From contig CBDUGP010000038.1 of NCBI GenBank assembly GCA_965366625.1, positions 1-64,000 of the forward strand: a stretch of 64,000 nt of DNA. Reading direction: 5' to 3'. This document shows, piece after piece, positions 50,957-59,118 of this stretch. Origin of the DNA: JAUIJL01 sp965366625 (GTDB lineage: Bacteria; Acidobacteriota; Thermoanaerobaculia; Multivoradales; J023). Numbering within the stretch: the first letter of the stretch is position 1; every line of letters starts with the position of its first letter. The translations under genes were made by a program, and so were the position numbers. The notes beneath the pieces were generated by a model that saw only the letters and a program-made list of their open reading frames with translations, had not been told where the DNA came from and did no database searches.

Positions 50957-51951
50957 CAGGTCGAACCGATCAGGTGATCGATATCACCGAGGTTGAGCCG
51001 TTCGAATAGCCGCCTGAGTGGCTGAGCTTGGTAGTCGAGCAGCTCGACCAAACTGCCTTCGTGAGGCAGACCCAGCCCTGCCACGTGCTCGATGCCCTTT
51101 TTGTAGGACTCCACCAAGCGAAAGGCGCAATAGCTCACCGCGCCGCTCCGAACCAGGATCTCCTGAGCATCCTTTAAGGCCTGAAAATCGTTCAAGTCCA
51201 TTGCAACACGGTCCGCAAATTCGTGGAATTTAGCTCGCTCTTCATGCTCGGCCACTCGAGCAAAAAGAATCGGCAGGCATCCGTGTCGACGTTGCCAATC
51301 GGTGGTTGCGGGGCGGGCGAGCGCGTCCCCTAGGTCGTCGTTGATTTGTGCGATTTCCCCCAAGGACACACCGAGTTCCCCGACCCGCCGGGCCTGCTCC
51401 TCCGTCGCCCCTGCCAAGATCGCCCCGAGGAATAGGGCGCAACGGAATAGCGGCGGGGTCTTTAGGCCAACAATTCGCCAATACTCATCTTCGCCATCGG
51501 GATCGAGGGCGTCGAGGTACTGACCGAAGCCGGTTCCCAGGACCGTTTCGTGCAACTGCGAATGCATCATGGATAGGGCTGCGGCCGAGGCGTCCGATCG
51601 GCTCAAACACGCTCCTGCAGCAGCCTGGAAGGCCGTCGCCAGATTGAAAGTCGGTCCGAACCCGAGACTTCGGTGTAACCCATTGGGGTCCTCATCTAAG
51701 ACGTCATCCACCAAATGAATACTGTAATGAAGGCAGAGAATTGCCGCTGCGCCGGGAAATCCAATTTGCCAATCGGAGCCGAATGCTCCGCCGGCGTGGC
51801 AAACATACTCCCAGCTCGGCTTGATTCCGGACCTGAGGGGTCGGCCGAGCAAGCGATCAAAGTCAGGCCAGGAAGCGACTTCGGGAATCGAGCGGATGAT
51901 CTCGACGACCTTGTCGTATGTCCAGGCGGATCGTTCTTGATGTCCGTCCAT
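50956..51951 (-). CDS. ComQ-like isoprenyl diphosphate synthase homologue
   Basis: A 331-residue polyprenyl synthetase-fold protein. The first aspartate-rich motif is LVDDVLDEDPNG (DDxxD, near residue 81), the second QINDDLGDA (near 204), both intact. The KTPPLFRCALFLGAILAGA helix and the SGAVSYCAFRLVESYKKGIEHV end resemble ComQ, the prenyltransferase that modifies the ComX pheromone of Bacillus. Normal chain-elongating IspA/IspB enzymes also share these motifs, so ComQ-like function rests mainly on coupling to the adjacent ComP-like kinase. The ATG shown follows AAGGCGG; a GTG 15 bp upstream is possible. Confidence 0.78.
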   Translation of the reverse strand: MDGHQERSAWTYDKVVEIIRSIPEVASWPDFDRLLGRPLRSGIKPSWEYVCHAGGAFGSDWQIGFPGAAAILCLHYSIHLVDDVLDEDPNGLHRSLGFGPTFNLATAFQAAAGACLSRSDASAAALSMMHSQLHETVLGTGFGQYLDALDPDGEDEYWRIVGLKTPPLFRCALFLGAILAGATEEQARRVGELGVSLGEIAQINDDLGDALARPATTDWQRRHGCLPILFARVAEHEERAKFHEFADRVAMDLNDFQALKDAQEILVRSGAVSYCAFRLVESYKKGIEHVAGLGLPHEGSLVELLDYQAQPLRRLFERLNLGDIDHLIGST

Positions 51952-52087
51952 GGGTCCGCCTTGCACAAAATCCTACCGATGAAACCCCCGTGAGGATCCC
52001 AGCCATTATATGGGTAGGCCAACCCCCTACCAAGTCTGCCTCAACCTAGTTTCCACCCTGCCTCCCGAGGATCCGGGCAACAGCCTC

Positions 52088-54223
52088 TCAGGGGTGGTCG
52101 GCGTTTGCCAACGCAGGATGGAGCAAGATGTGGGTCTGATCCACTTCGAGTCCCGGCAAGCTTTGCGCGAGGCCGTCGGGCCACCGAGCCTCGATCCCCA
52201 ATACCTCGGTCTCGGTTCCTAAGCCAAATGTAAGGATCGTCTCCGACTGGGATAAATATCCCCGGGTCGGTGTGACCTCTTGCCGCTGACGCCCGGCCGC
52301 GGTCAGGATTTCAACCTGGGCTCCGAAAGCCCAAGGGTTTGGCTCGGGAGCCTCCAGCCGAAGCCGAATCCAATGACCGTCACTTTGCAGCCGGCGGGCC
52401 AGGTGCTCGCGATCCAGCTCATTGCGCAAAATAGTGGGCCGGCCGGAAGGCTGGGTCAGGACGAGGTCCAAATCACCGTCGCCGTCCAGGTCAGCGAAGG
52501 CGGCACCTCGTCCAGCCCTCGGTTTGGCGAGATCTCCTAAAACATCGACATCGGCCGGCTTGAACTTACCGTCGCCCTCGCCCCAAAGGAGCTGAGCGGG
52601 TTGACGATAGCTTTGGGAAGGGTCCAAGTCGGCAATTTGATCCTCCACATGACCGTTGATCTGCAGCAGGTCGAGCCGCCCATCGAGGTCGACGTCGAGT
52701 AGCAGCACGCCAAACGTGAGCACATCGCGGCTGGCGGGTCCCAATCCCGAAGCTGCCGACTCGTCGACGAAGAATTCTCCCCCACTGTCGCCGACATAGA
52801 GGGAACTCGTCTCCTGGGAGAAGTTGCCGACCAGGAGAATCGGCCGGAGTATGGGTTGATTATGACGCGGCTGCTGAATAGACGGTTGCTGAATAGGCTG
52901 GGCGGGTCTGCGCAGGAAGCCGCTATCCAAACCCATGGAGCCGGTCGCTTTGCCGCCCGCATCATAAGCCAGGCCCACCCACTCCCCCACTTCTTCGAAG
53001 CCGCGGCCGGCCCCGCGGTTGCGGAACAGAAAATTGGCGGTGGTGTCGTTGGCCACCCACAGGTCCGTCCAGCCATCGCCGTCGATGTCGCTGGGTTTGA
53101 CCGCAAGGGCTTTTCCGGTCGGCTCGGCCCCCGGGTCCTTGGGCACCCAAATACCGAACTCCTTGCCAACGTCTTCAAACCGCCCCTGACCGTCGTTCAG
53201 GAACAGCCGGGAGTGGGTGCCGCTGTATTCCTGAGGTGGCGCGTAGGCCCGTCCGATACCTTCGACGTGAAAATTGAGCTGTCGTTCAATGGCCGGTGAC
53301 CAGCTGACGTAATGGCAGACGAAAAGATCTAGATCTTGGTCTCCGTCCGCATCGAAGAAAGTCGCACCCGTCGACCATGAATTGGAATCGTCGGCCAGAC
53401 CCGAGCTGTCGGTGATCTCGACGAAAAATCCACCGTCGTTGCGAAAGAGCCGAGAACCACCGACCGCCGAGATGAATAGGTCCAAGTCATGATCACCGTC
53501 GATATCGCCCACCGCCGGGCCCATTCCATAGAGGGTTACGTTCAGCCCCGACTCACGGGTGACGTCCTCGAAACGGCCTGTGCCGTCATTGCGAAAAAGC
53601 CCGAGCGAAGCCCGAGGCTCACTCGCTGTGCCGGCGAAGGCCGACCACGAGCTGCCACCGACGAAAAGCAGATCCGGATCGCCGTCTTGGTCTAAGAGAT
53701 CGACGAAGGCCACGCCCCCGCCCATGGTTTCCGGCAGTAGCTTCTCTCCCGCGGCCCCATTGCGAAACTCGAAGTCGATACCCGCTTCAAGGGTGATGTC
53801 CGTGAACAAACCCCGCGGGATGACCTCAGCAACGGACGAGTCCGTCTCGGACGAAAGGGGAAGCACTTTCGCTTCGGAACCCACCGGTGTCGTGGACTCC
53901 AAGGGATTTACCCGGCTCACCGACTCCGGTACCGACATCGAGGGTGTATCGATGCTCGACTCGAGCACAGGCGATCGATCAAAACCGTAATCGGCCGCCT
54001 GCAGGAGCCCAGGGTTTTCGGATGCGATCTGGGCGTTAATTGGCCACATCCAATGCAGGCTCAGGCCATATAGGCTCAGGCCATACAGGCTCAGGCCGCA
54101 CAGAAGAAACGCGATCGGTCCACACCAAACCCATGCGGAGAGTTGGCCGCGCTTTCCATCTCGGGCAGCATCCATCGACGGGTCAGAGCGCCTAACGATG
54201 ATCGGCCGATTCCGAGATCTCAT
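52088..54223 (-). CDS. FG-GAP/VCBS repeat protein with ASPIC/UnbV C-terminus
   Basis: A 711-residue exported or membrane-anchored beta-propeller. A hydrophobic N-terminal segment (GLSLYGLSLYGLSLHWMW, about 43-60) is partly repeat-coded. At least seven FG-GAP-type calcium motifs D-x-D-G-D-x-D-L follow (for example DQDGDPDLLFVGG, DIDGDHDLDLFI, DADGDQDLDLFV, DIDGDGWTDLWV, DLDGDGDLDLVL) with FRNDGTGRFEDVT loops. The C-terminal ASPIC/UnbV domain has GAQVEILTAAGRQRQEV, GYLSQSE and EARWPDG. The family (CRTAC-like) is widespread in Acidobacteria and Planctomycetes; function is poorly known. It follows the multihaem cytochrome gene by 24 bp. Confidence 0.9.
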   Translation of the reverse strand: MRSRNRPIIVRRSDPSMDAARDGKRGQLSAWVWCGPIAFLLCGLSLYGLSLYGLSLHWMWPINAQIASENPGLLQAADYGFDRSPVLESSIDTPSMSVPESVSRVNPLESTTPVGSEAKVLPLSSETDSSVAEVIPRGLFTDITLEAGIDFEFRNGAAGEKLLPETMGGGVAFVDLLDQDGDPDLLFVGGSSWSAFAGTASEPRASLGLFRNDGTGRFEDVTRESGLNVTLYGMGPAVGDIDGDHDLDLFISAVGGSRLFRNDGGFFVEITDSSGLADDSNSWSTGATFFDADGDQDLDLFVCHYVSWSPAIERQLNFHVEGIGRAYAPPQEYSGTHSRLFLNDGQGRFEDVGKEFGIWVPKDPGAEPTGKALAVKPSDIDGDGWTDLWVANDTTANFLFRNRGAGRGFEEVGEWVGLAYDAGGKATGSMGLDSGFLRRPAQPIQQPSIQQPRHNQPILRPILLVGNFSQETSSLYVGDSGGEFFVDESAASGLGPASRDVLTFGVLLLDVDLDGRLDLLQINGHVEDQIADLDPSQSYRQPAQLLWGEGDGKFKPADVDVLGDLAKPRAGRGAAFADLDGDGDLDLVLTQPSGRPTILRNELDREHLARRLQSDGHWIRLRLEAPEPNPWAFGAQVEILTAAGRQRQEVTPTRGYLSQSETILTFGLGTETEVLGIEARWPDGLAQSLPGLEVDQTHILLHPALANADHP
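52870..52899. repeat. 15-bp in-frame repeat in the FG-GAP gene
   Basis: Two similar 15-bp units (g(c/t)tgctgaatag...) code an IQQPSIQQP-type insertion between propeller blades. Confidence 0.7.
54056..54100. repeat. 15-bp in-frame repeat in the FG-GAP gene signal region
   Basis: Three copies of (c/t)aggctcaggccata, encoding a YGLSL pentapeptide repeat in the hydrophobic N-terminal segment and lengthening it. Confidence 0.9.
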
Positions 54224-54247
54224 GGAATCCAGGGGTCGAGTTCGGGC

Positions 54248-57200
54248 TCAAGGTGAACTCGCAGCTCCCACGGCCCCCGCCCCACCCTTTGCCGAATCTG
54301 CGGTCTGCGCCGTCTGAGCAGGCACCGGAATTTCGTCGGCGTCGGCGCCGAAGGGGCCATTCACCAGCAGCTCGAAGGGTTCGGAGCGGCGCACGGACGG
54401 ATCGGTTTCGAACTCAAAGGCTCCAGGCCTCTGAAGGTCGTAAAGCACGATGGCTTCAGCTGCGTGGTTGGCGGCTGGATCGGCAGCCCGAGCCACGGCA
54501 ACCGCTTGGTCTCTGGCGTTATCGTCGATTTTGTACTTTTGGTAGAGTTCGAAATGCTCCGTCGCTTGCTGCTCGTTACCCAGCTCCTTATGCAACAAAT
54601 ATAAGTTGTAGTGGGCTGAGACGTGCTCCGGATCGAGGCCGAGCACACGCTCGAACATCACTTTTGCTTTTCCGATCAGCTCCAGCTTTTGGGGCTGGCG
54701 CTGCTCGCCTCTCTCCTGCCGGGCCCGCTCGTAAAGGGTCTGCCCTAGCTCCGCCAACACCCGATAGTCCTGGGAGAAATCGAATCCGCGACGCCGGGTT
54801 TCGGCGTCGTCGAGGTTCAGAATGTTCTCGAAGTTGGCGATCGCCTCGTCTAGGAAGCCGTTCTGCTTGTTGACCAAACCGGTGAACCAGGCCACGGTCC
54901 ATGCGGGAGAGGCGGGCGACCCTGAAATCGGGTGAGCTTTTGACGCCCGCTCCAATGCTTGGATGGCTTGGTCTTGCACGGTTCCTTGGGCAAAGTACAC
55001 CCGAGCCAAGTTGAGCGCGCCTTCCGTCCGCCCGAGCTGCTCCACCTGGGTGAAGGCGTGCTCCGCTTGTTTCAGCTCACCTTTCGATTTGCCACCCTTG
55101 CGCAGGAGACCGATGCCGTAATCGTTCCAGCGCATCCAAGGGTCGGCGGTGGCCGGCAAGGGATTGTCCAACGGTCCGTGAGCGAAGCCTTCCACAGGGA
55201 ACGTGATCCGATCCTCGGCCAAGGTCAAAATCGGCAGATCGTTGACCCATTTCGGATTGTCTTCCACCAGAGCCATATAGGTCGTGTCGAATTTGCGGTA
55301 TTGCAAACGGGCTTCTACCCGAACCGGCCCTACGACCCCTTCAGGAACGGAGAACTTGAAGTGCACCGAGTCCGCCGCACCGGGAGGAATCTGGTGGTTG
55401 TAGAGGGCGACGAAGATATCTTCGGCGTTCCTACGATCGATCCGGCGACCGTGACGATCCAGAACATAGGCGTTGACGAAATGGGACCATGGATCGACCC
55501 GATTCTGCTCCCCCAATCCCCCGATTCGGCCGATCGTACGAACTCCGTCGGAAAATTCGGCGATCATGCGGACATCGAGCCAAACCTGATTCGAGTCGGC
55601 GGTCCCTTGGGTAAAGAGATGGCCCATCTTGGCGGTGCGAATCACGATGTCGAGCAGATAGTCCTGACCCGGCCGCAGCTCGGGCACCGACGGCCGAAGC
55701 GGAGCGATTGGGGTGGCGTCGATGGTGCCACCCTCTTTCAAGGCGAAAATGTCCAGACGCATCACGTCCCGATTGAACTCAGCTTGCCGTTGGTTGACCC
55801 ATTCCGGCATGCCGAGCAGCTTGGGGATGGCGGTATTGGCACTCGCGAATTGATGGTCGTGGACTTTCAGGGAGCCGTCACCATCGAAATCTTGGGCGCC
55901 GAATTGCTCCGAAGGCCGTCGGGGCATGTGGCAGCCATTGCAATTCTCTTGCGCCGCGGGTGGGTAATAGAAGCTGGTCACCCCGTGGCCGGACACGCCC
56001 GACAAATGGTAAGCATCGTAGTGATTCTGGCCCCGCAGCCATTTGTAATTGTTCAGCTCTTCAGGCAGGTGAACTTTGTGGCAGCTGCCGCAGAATTCCG
56101 GGGTCTTGTGCAGGGGTTTCAAGAATGTGCGCTTGTGGAATTCCGGCTTGGCCTTCACCAACTGTTGGTTGAGCCATTGCAAGGACTCCGACTCCGAGCC
56201 GGCGAAGGGATAGTGGGTGGGCTCCTCGATGGTGTAGTCGGAATTGCCACGCACCGAATTCACGTGGGTAATGGCGTGGCAAACGGTGCAGGTAATGCCG
56301 GCCTGGCCGGCCGGGTCGTTGACGTCGTCGAAATCCGGATCGTCGAATTTGCCGCTGAAGAAAACCACTGGATCATGACAGCCGGCGCAAAAACGGGACG
56401 CTTGCACATTGCCGTCGCGAGCCTCAGCCATCCGACGTGTTCCATCCACGGAAAATTTATAGGGTGGGTTGTTGAACGAGCTGAAGCGGTGCATGGAAAC
56501 CGCCCAGGTTTCATGGCTGTCCTCGTGGCATTTCTGGCAATACTGGTCGTTCATGAGAACTTCTTCGGGGATGAAATCACCGGTCGCCGTGCGGGATAAC
56601 GACGGGAAGAAATATTGCTCCCCAGATTTTGGTCCCTCGACGTTCCATTGACGGGGATCCTGGGCCTGCCAAACCACCATGATCGCGGCGAAAACCGCTG
56701 CCACCACTGCCCATCGGCGTCCTACCTGCCATTTGATCTTCTTGCCGGCCAAGCGATGCAGCACAAATAGCCAGCCCGCGAGCAGAGGCGTGATCACATG
56801 TATCCAATATGCGATCGAGCGAGTGGTGGGATCCTTCACCACGATGACCCCTTCGAGCCGGGTCAGCACCACCCCCGACACCAACAGCAAGATCACCATC
56901 ACAAAGAGGGCGTAACCGGCCTTGACCGCCCGCCGATTACGGCGGTCGTAGGTGTTGTACATGTGGATGAAGCCGAAGATCAGGGCGGGCAGCAGAATTA
57001 GGACGCCGAGCACCAAGTGGACCAAGAACATGTTCATGTAGAACCAGTTCTGAAACGTCTTGCCGGTGGTGCTTTCGAGGATCGATACCCCGATCAGGTA
57101 GGTCGAGTTAATGGCCAGGAGGGCAAAGAGCCCGAAAACCAGGCTCAGGACCCGTTGCAGCTTGGGGCCGACCGCCTTCTTGTACCGTCTTTTCTTGGGA

Positions 57201-57253
57201 GCCGGCGTCTTGGTGGGTTCGGCGGGTTTCGACTGAGAATTTTCGGTGCTCAT
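54248..57253 (-). CDS. Membrane multihaem c-type cytochrome with TPR region
   Basis: A 1001-residue electron-transfer protein. Four hydrophobic helices (about 35-200; histidines in FMNMFLVHLVLGVL, IHMYNTY and IHVITPLL suggest a b-type cytochrome-like module) lead to an outer region. This has five CxxCH haem sites: CQKCH, CAGCH, CTVCH, CGSCH and CNGCH (about 235-450). A beta-rich region with an RPGQDYLLDIVI segment follows, then TPR-like helices (about 730-930, LNLARVYFAQG, YNLYLLHKELG). The design resembles octahaem/NapC-like or cytochrome c552-type systems but matches none exactly. It is cotranscribed with the FG-GAP/ASPIC gene and fits menaquinone-linked respiration. Confidence 0.88.
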   Translation of the reverse strand: MSTENSQSKPAEPTKTPAPKKRRYKKAVGPKLQRVLSLVFGLFALLAINSTYLIGVSILESTTGKTFQNWFYMNMFLVHLVLGVLILLPALIFGFIHMYNTYDRRNRRAVKAGYALFVMVILLLVSGVVLTRLEGVIVVKDPTTRSIAYWIHVITPLLAGWLFVLHRLAGKKIKWQVGRRWAVVAAVFAAIMVVWQAQDPRQWNVEGPKSGEQYFFPSLSRTATGDFIPEEVLMNDQYCQKCHEDSHETWAVSMHRFSSFNNPPYKFSVDGTRRMAEARDGNVQASRFCAGCHDPVVFFSGKFDDPDFDDVNDPAGQAGITCTVCHAITHVNSVRGNSDYTIEEPTHYPFAGSESESLQWLNQQLVKAKPEFHKRTFLKPLHKTPEFCGSCHKVHLPEELNNYKWLRGQNHYDAYHLSGVSGHGVTSFYYPPAAQENCNGCHMPRRPSEQFGAQDFDGDGSLKVHDHQFASANTAIPKLLGMPEWVNQRQAEFNRDVMRLDIFALKEGGTIDATPIAPLRPSVPELRPGQDYLLDIVIRTAKMGHLFTQGTADSNQVWLDVRMIAEFSDGVRTIGRIGGLGEQNRVDPWSHFVNAYVLDRHGRRIDRRNAEDIFVALYNHQIPPGAADSVHFKFSVPEGVVGPVRVEARLQYRKFDTTYMALVEDNPKWVNDLPILTLAEDRITFPVEGFAHGPLDNPLPATADPWMRWNDYGIGLLRKGGKSKGELKQAEHAFTQVEQLGRTEGALNLARVYFAQGTVQDQAIQALERASKAHPISGSPASPAWTVAWFTGLVNKQNGFLDEAIANFENILNLDDAETRRRGFDFSQDYRVLAELGQTLYERARQERGEQRQPQKLELIGKAKVMFERVLGLDPEHVSAHYNLYLLHKELGNEQQATEHFELYQKYKIDDNARDQAVAVARAADPAANHAAEAIVLYDLQRPGAFEFETDPSVRRSEPFELLVNGPFGADADEIPVPAQTAQTADSAKGGAGAVGAASSP

Positions 57254-57375
57254 GAATCGCTAATCTCGATGCCTAAAGGCGTCAATGGCTAGGTAGGTAG
57301 GGTTGGAAACCCCATTTGGAACCAACGAAGCGCCTATCTTACCCGGTCATCGGTCCGATGGCTGTCAGAATTTAC

Positions 57376-57443
57376 CGCCAGCCAGAACCTACGGCAAGCC
57401 AGGACATACCGCCGGCCAGGATCTACCGCGGGCCAGGACCTAC
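57376..57443. repeat. 17-bp tandem repeat across the C25-like gene stop
   Basis: Four 17-bp units (consensus cgccggccaggacctac) start at 57376, 57393, 57410 and 57427. The stop codon of the C25-like gene (57425-57423, minus strand) lies in the third unit, so its last residues (PVGPGPR) are repeat-coded. Confidence 0.88.
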
Positions 57444-58829
57444 GGGCACCGTTGCCGCGGGATCGCCCAATATGATGTGGGATCGGGCGTCGCAGTAGGC
57501 GGACCAAAGCTCGAGAAGCTCCAAGGATTCGAAATCGCCGTCGCCCGCTCCCAGGCTTTCGGCCACCAGACGGGTGGCGAGTTCGGCGTGCCGTTGGGCA
57601 AAGGCTTCCATGGCCAAACCCACCGGAAGCCCCTTGAGCAGCTGGCTCAGAACCTCGCCAAAGCAATGGGCTTGACCGTCCTCAAAACCACCGAAGCTGT
57701 GGCTCGGCATGGCCCGGTCGACGTGGGCGATCACCGCGCCGGCTCCGCCCGCCGGGTGGCTCAACAGCCGCTGGGGCAGACGGGCCACGAACGGATCGTT
57801 CGCGAGCAGCCTGCGCTCCCCTCGCCGGTCCTTGCCGGGAGCGCCGAAGGTGTCCAATCTGGGAGTGCCGGCCGTATGGCAACCGAATAGGACGAAAATC
57901 CTGCCCGCCAAAGAGGCGTTGTCGGGTACATCGGAGGCGGCAAAGTAGTGTTTGGAATAGGCGGGCCCGGTGCCCGGCCAATCCGCACAGACGATCGCCC
58001 CTTGGCAAGGGCGAAGGCGGGCGTTCTCGGGTTTGAAGAGGGCGGCATGGCCAATGGTCATCACCACCTGTGAGCTGCCGTCGGTGAGGCTGCGGCTCAA
58101 CCTCTCTTTGGTGGCGGCCCGGCCATCGAAGCGCCGAGAGCGAATGCCTTGATGGTTGAGAGCCCGTTCCAACGGGTCGACGAGGGCGCGTCTAGCGGTG
58201 TCCGTGGCGGGATCGAGCCCTTGGTTTTCAGGGCCATGTCCGACCGAAAAGAGATCGAGATCGTAGGTCCGGCGAGTCGCCCGCTTCTCCGCCTCGATCA
58301 GCCCTTGGGCATAACGGGCGTAAGCCTCCGGCGAGGGCAATTCCAACCGGCCGGTGGCGTATTGCAGGTCGAGATCGAATTGAAATCCATGGGGAATCTC
58401 TTCGGGGGAGCCCACCAACAACAAGTAGTAGGGCACCGTCGAGGGAACCACCGGCCCGGGTCCGGCGCGCAGTCGCGACAAAAAGGTGCCCGGCCCTTCC
58501 CGGGGCACGTACGTCAGGCGACGGAATAGTGGACCGACCTGCTCGCGGCGCCAGTCCAGAAGCGGCTCCAAAGCCTCGACGATCGCTGGGTCGACGGAGC
58601 GATGAAAGACGGCTCCCCAGCCGGCCTGGCGCAAATCCGTGGGGTCGAGGTCGGCCCTCAGTCTGCGACTGCGGGCGATCACGGACTCGAGCCCACGCGG
58701 CGCCAGGTCGGGATAGAACGGCCGGCCGGTCTCGGCATCCATGCCGAGAAACCGCAGGGCGATTCTGTCCTGCCCCGTTTGCAAACGGGGCACCTGACGG
58801 ACGGCGGGCTCGAGGTCCTTAGTTTTCAT
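57423..58829 (-). CDS. C25/caspase-fold cysteine protease candidate
   Basis: A 468-residue protein with the C25-gingipain/caspase-type order. A YYLLLVGSPEEIPHGFQFDLDLQYATGR segment (near 133-160) is followed by a candidate catalytic His near 261 (TIGHAALF, where SHG is usual). A candidate Cys is near 317 (LFGCHTAGTPR), and a GAGAVIAHVDRAMPSHSF segment ends the fold. DLDLFSVGHGPE (near 205) may be an alternative His site. No signal peptide, so it should act in the cytoplasm, unlike secreted gingipains. It lies 18 bp downstream of a 58-residue protein in the ECF-CHAT operon. Activity is inferred from motifs only. Confidence 0.72.
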   Translation of the reverse strand: MKTKDLEPAVRQVPRLQTGQDRIALRFLGMDAETGRPFYPDLAPRGLESVIARSRRLRADLDPTDLRQAGWGAVFHRSVDPAIVEALEPLLDWRREQVGPLFRRLTYVPREGPGTFLSRLRAGPGPVVPSTVPYYLLLVGSPEEIPHGFQFDLDLQYATGRLELPSPEAYARYAQGLIEAEKRATRRTYDLDLFSVGHGPENQGLDPATDTARRALVDPLERALNHQGIRSRRFDGRAATKERLSRSLTDGSSQVVMTIGHAALFKPENARLRPCQGAIVCADWPGTGPAYSKHYFAASDVPDNASLAGRIFVLFGCHTAGTPRLDTFGAPGKDRRGERRLLANDPFVARLPQRLLSHPAGGAGAVIAHVDRAMPSHSFGGFEDGQAHCFGEVLSQLLKGLPVGLAMEAFAQRHAELATRLVAESLGAGDGDFESLELLELWSAYCDARSHIILGDPAATVPVGPGPR

Positions 58830-58847
58830 CGCATGTAGGGCGGGTTC

Positions 58848-59024
58848 TCAGCCGTCCTCGGTTTCGTCCAAGGGCTCGTCGGCTCCTTCCAACGGCAGGC
58901 CTCCCCCCGCCTTGGCGGTATCGTCGGTCTGGGTTGGATCACCCGGCGGATCGTCGCCCGCCCGCCAGGGCCAGAACGGCTTCGGTCCCGGATTGGATCC
59001 TCGGTGTTCGAGCTGTAAAGACAT
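58848..59024 (-). CDS. 58-residue acidic protein between two protease genes
   Basis: A small gene with a strong AAAGGAG ribosome site about 6 bp before the ATG. It starts MSLQLEHRGSNPGPKPFWPW and continues into a Gly/Pro/Asp/Glu-rich acidic tail. It sits between the CHAT and C25-like genes in the same direction, with 94 bp and 18 bp gaps. No known family was recognised. Candidates are a protease substrate, inhibitor or adaptor. A longer left-hand extension of the frame lacks a ribosome site. Confidence 0.72.
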   Translation of the reverse strand: MSLQLEHRGSNPGPKPFWPWRAGDDPPGDPTQTDDTAKAGGGLPLEGADEPLDETEDG

Positions 59025-59118
59025 CTTGATCTCCTTTCCCCTCAGTCTCCCGAATTGCGGCCGCGGCAAAACGGGAAATTTGATTGGCTGCGCTTCGATG
59101 TCTGAACCTGACTCAAGT

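Noticed and set aside
51952..52087. comX-like pheromone gene next to the ComQ-like synthase
   Set aside because: No short frame with a ribosome site and a C-terminal Trp region was found in the adjacent gap.
54959..56599. 546-codon plus-strand frame opposite the cytochrome gene
   Set aside because: Antisense shadow in GC-rich DNA; the minus strand has five CxxCH motifs and membrane helices.
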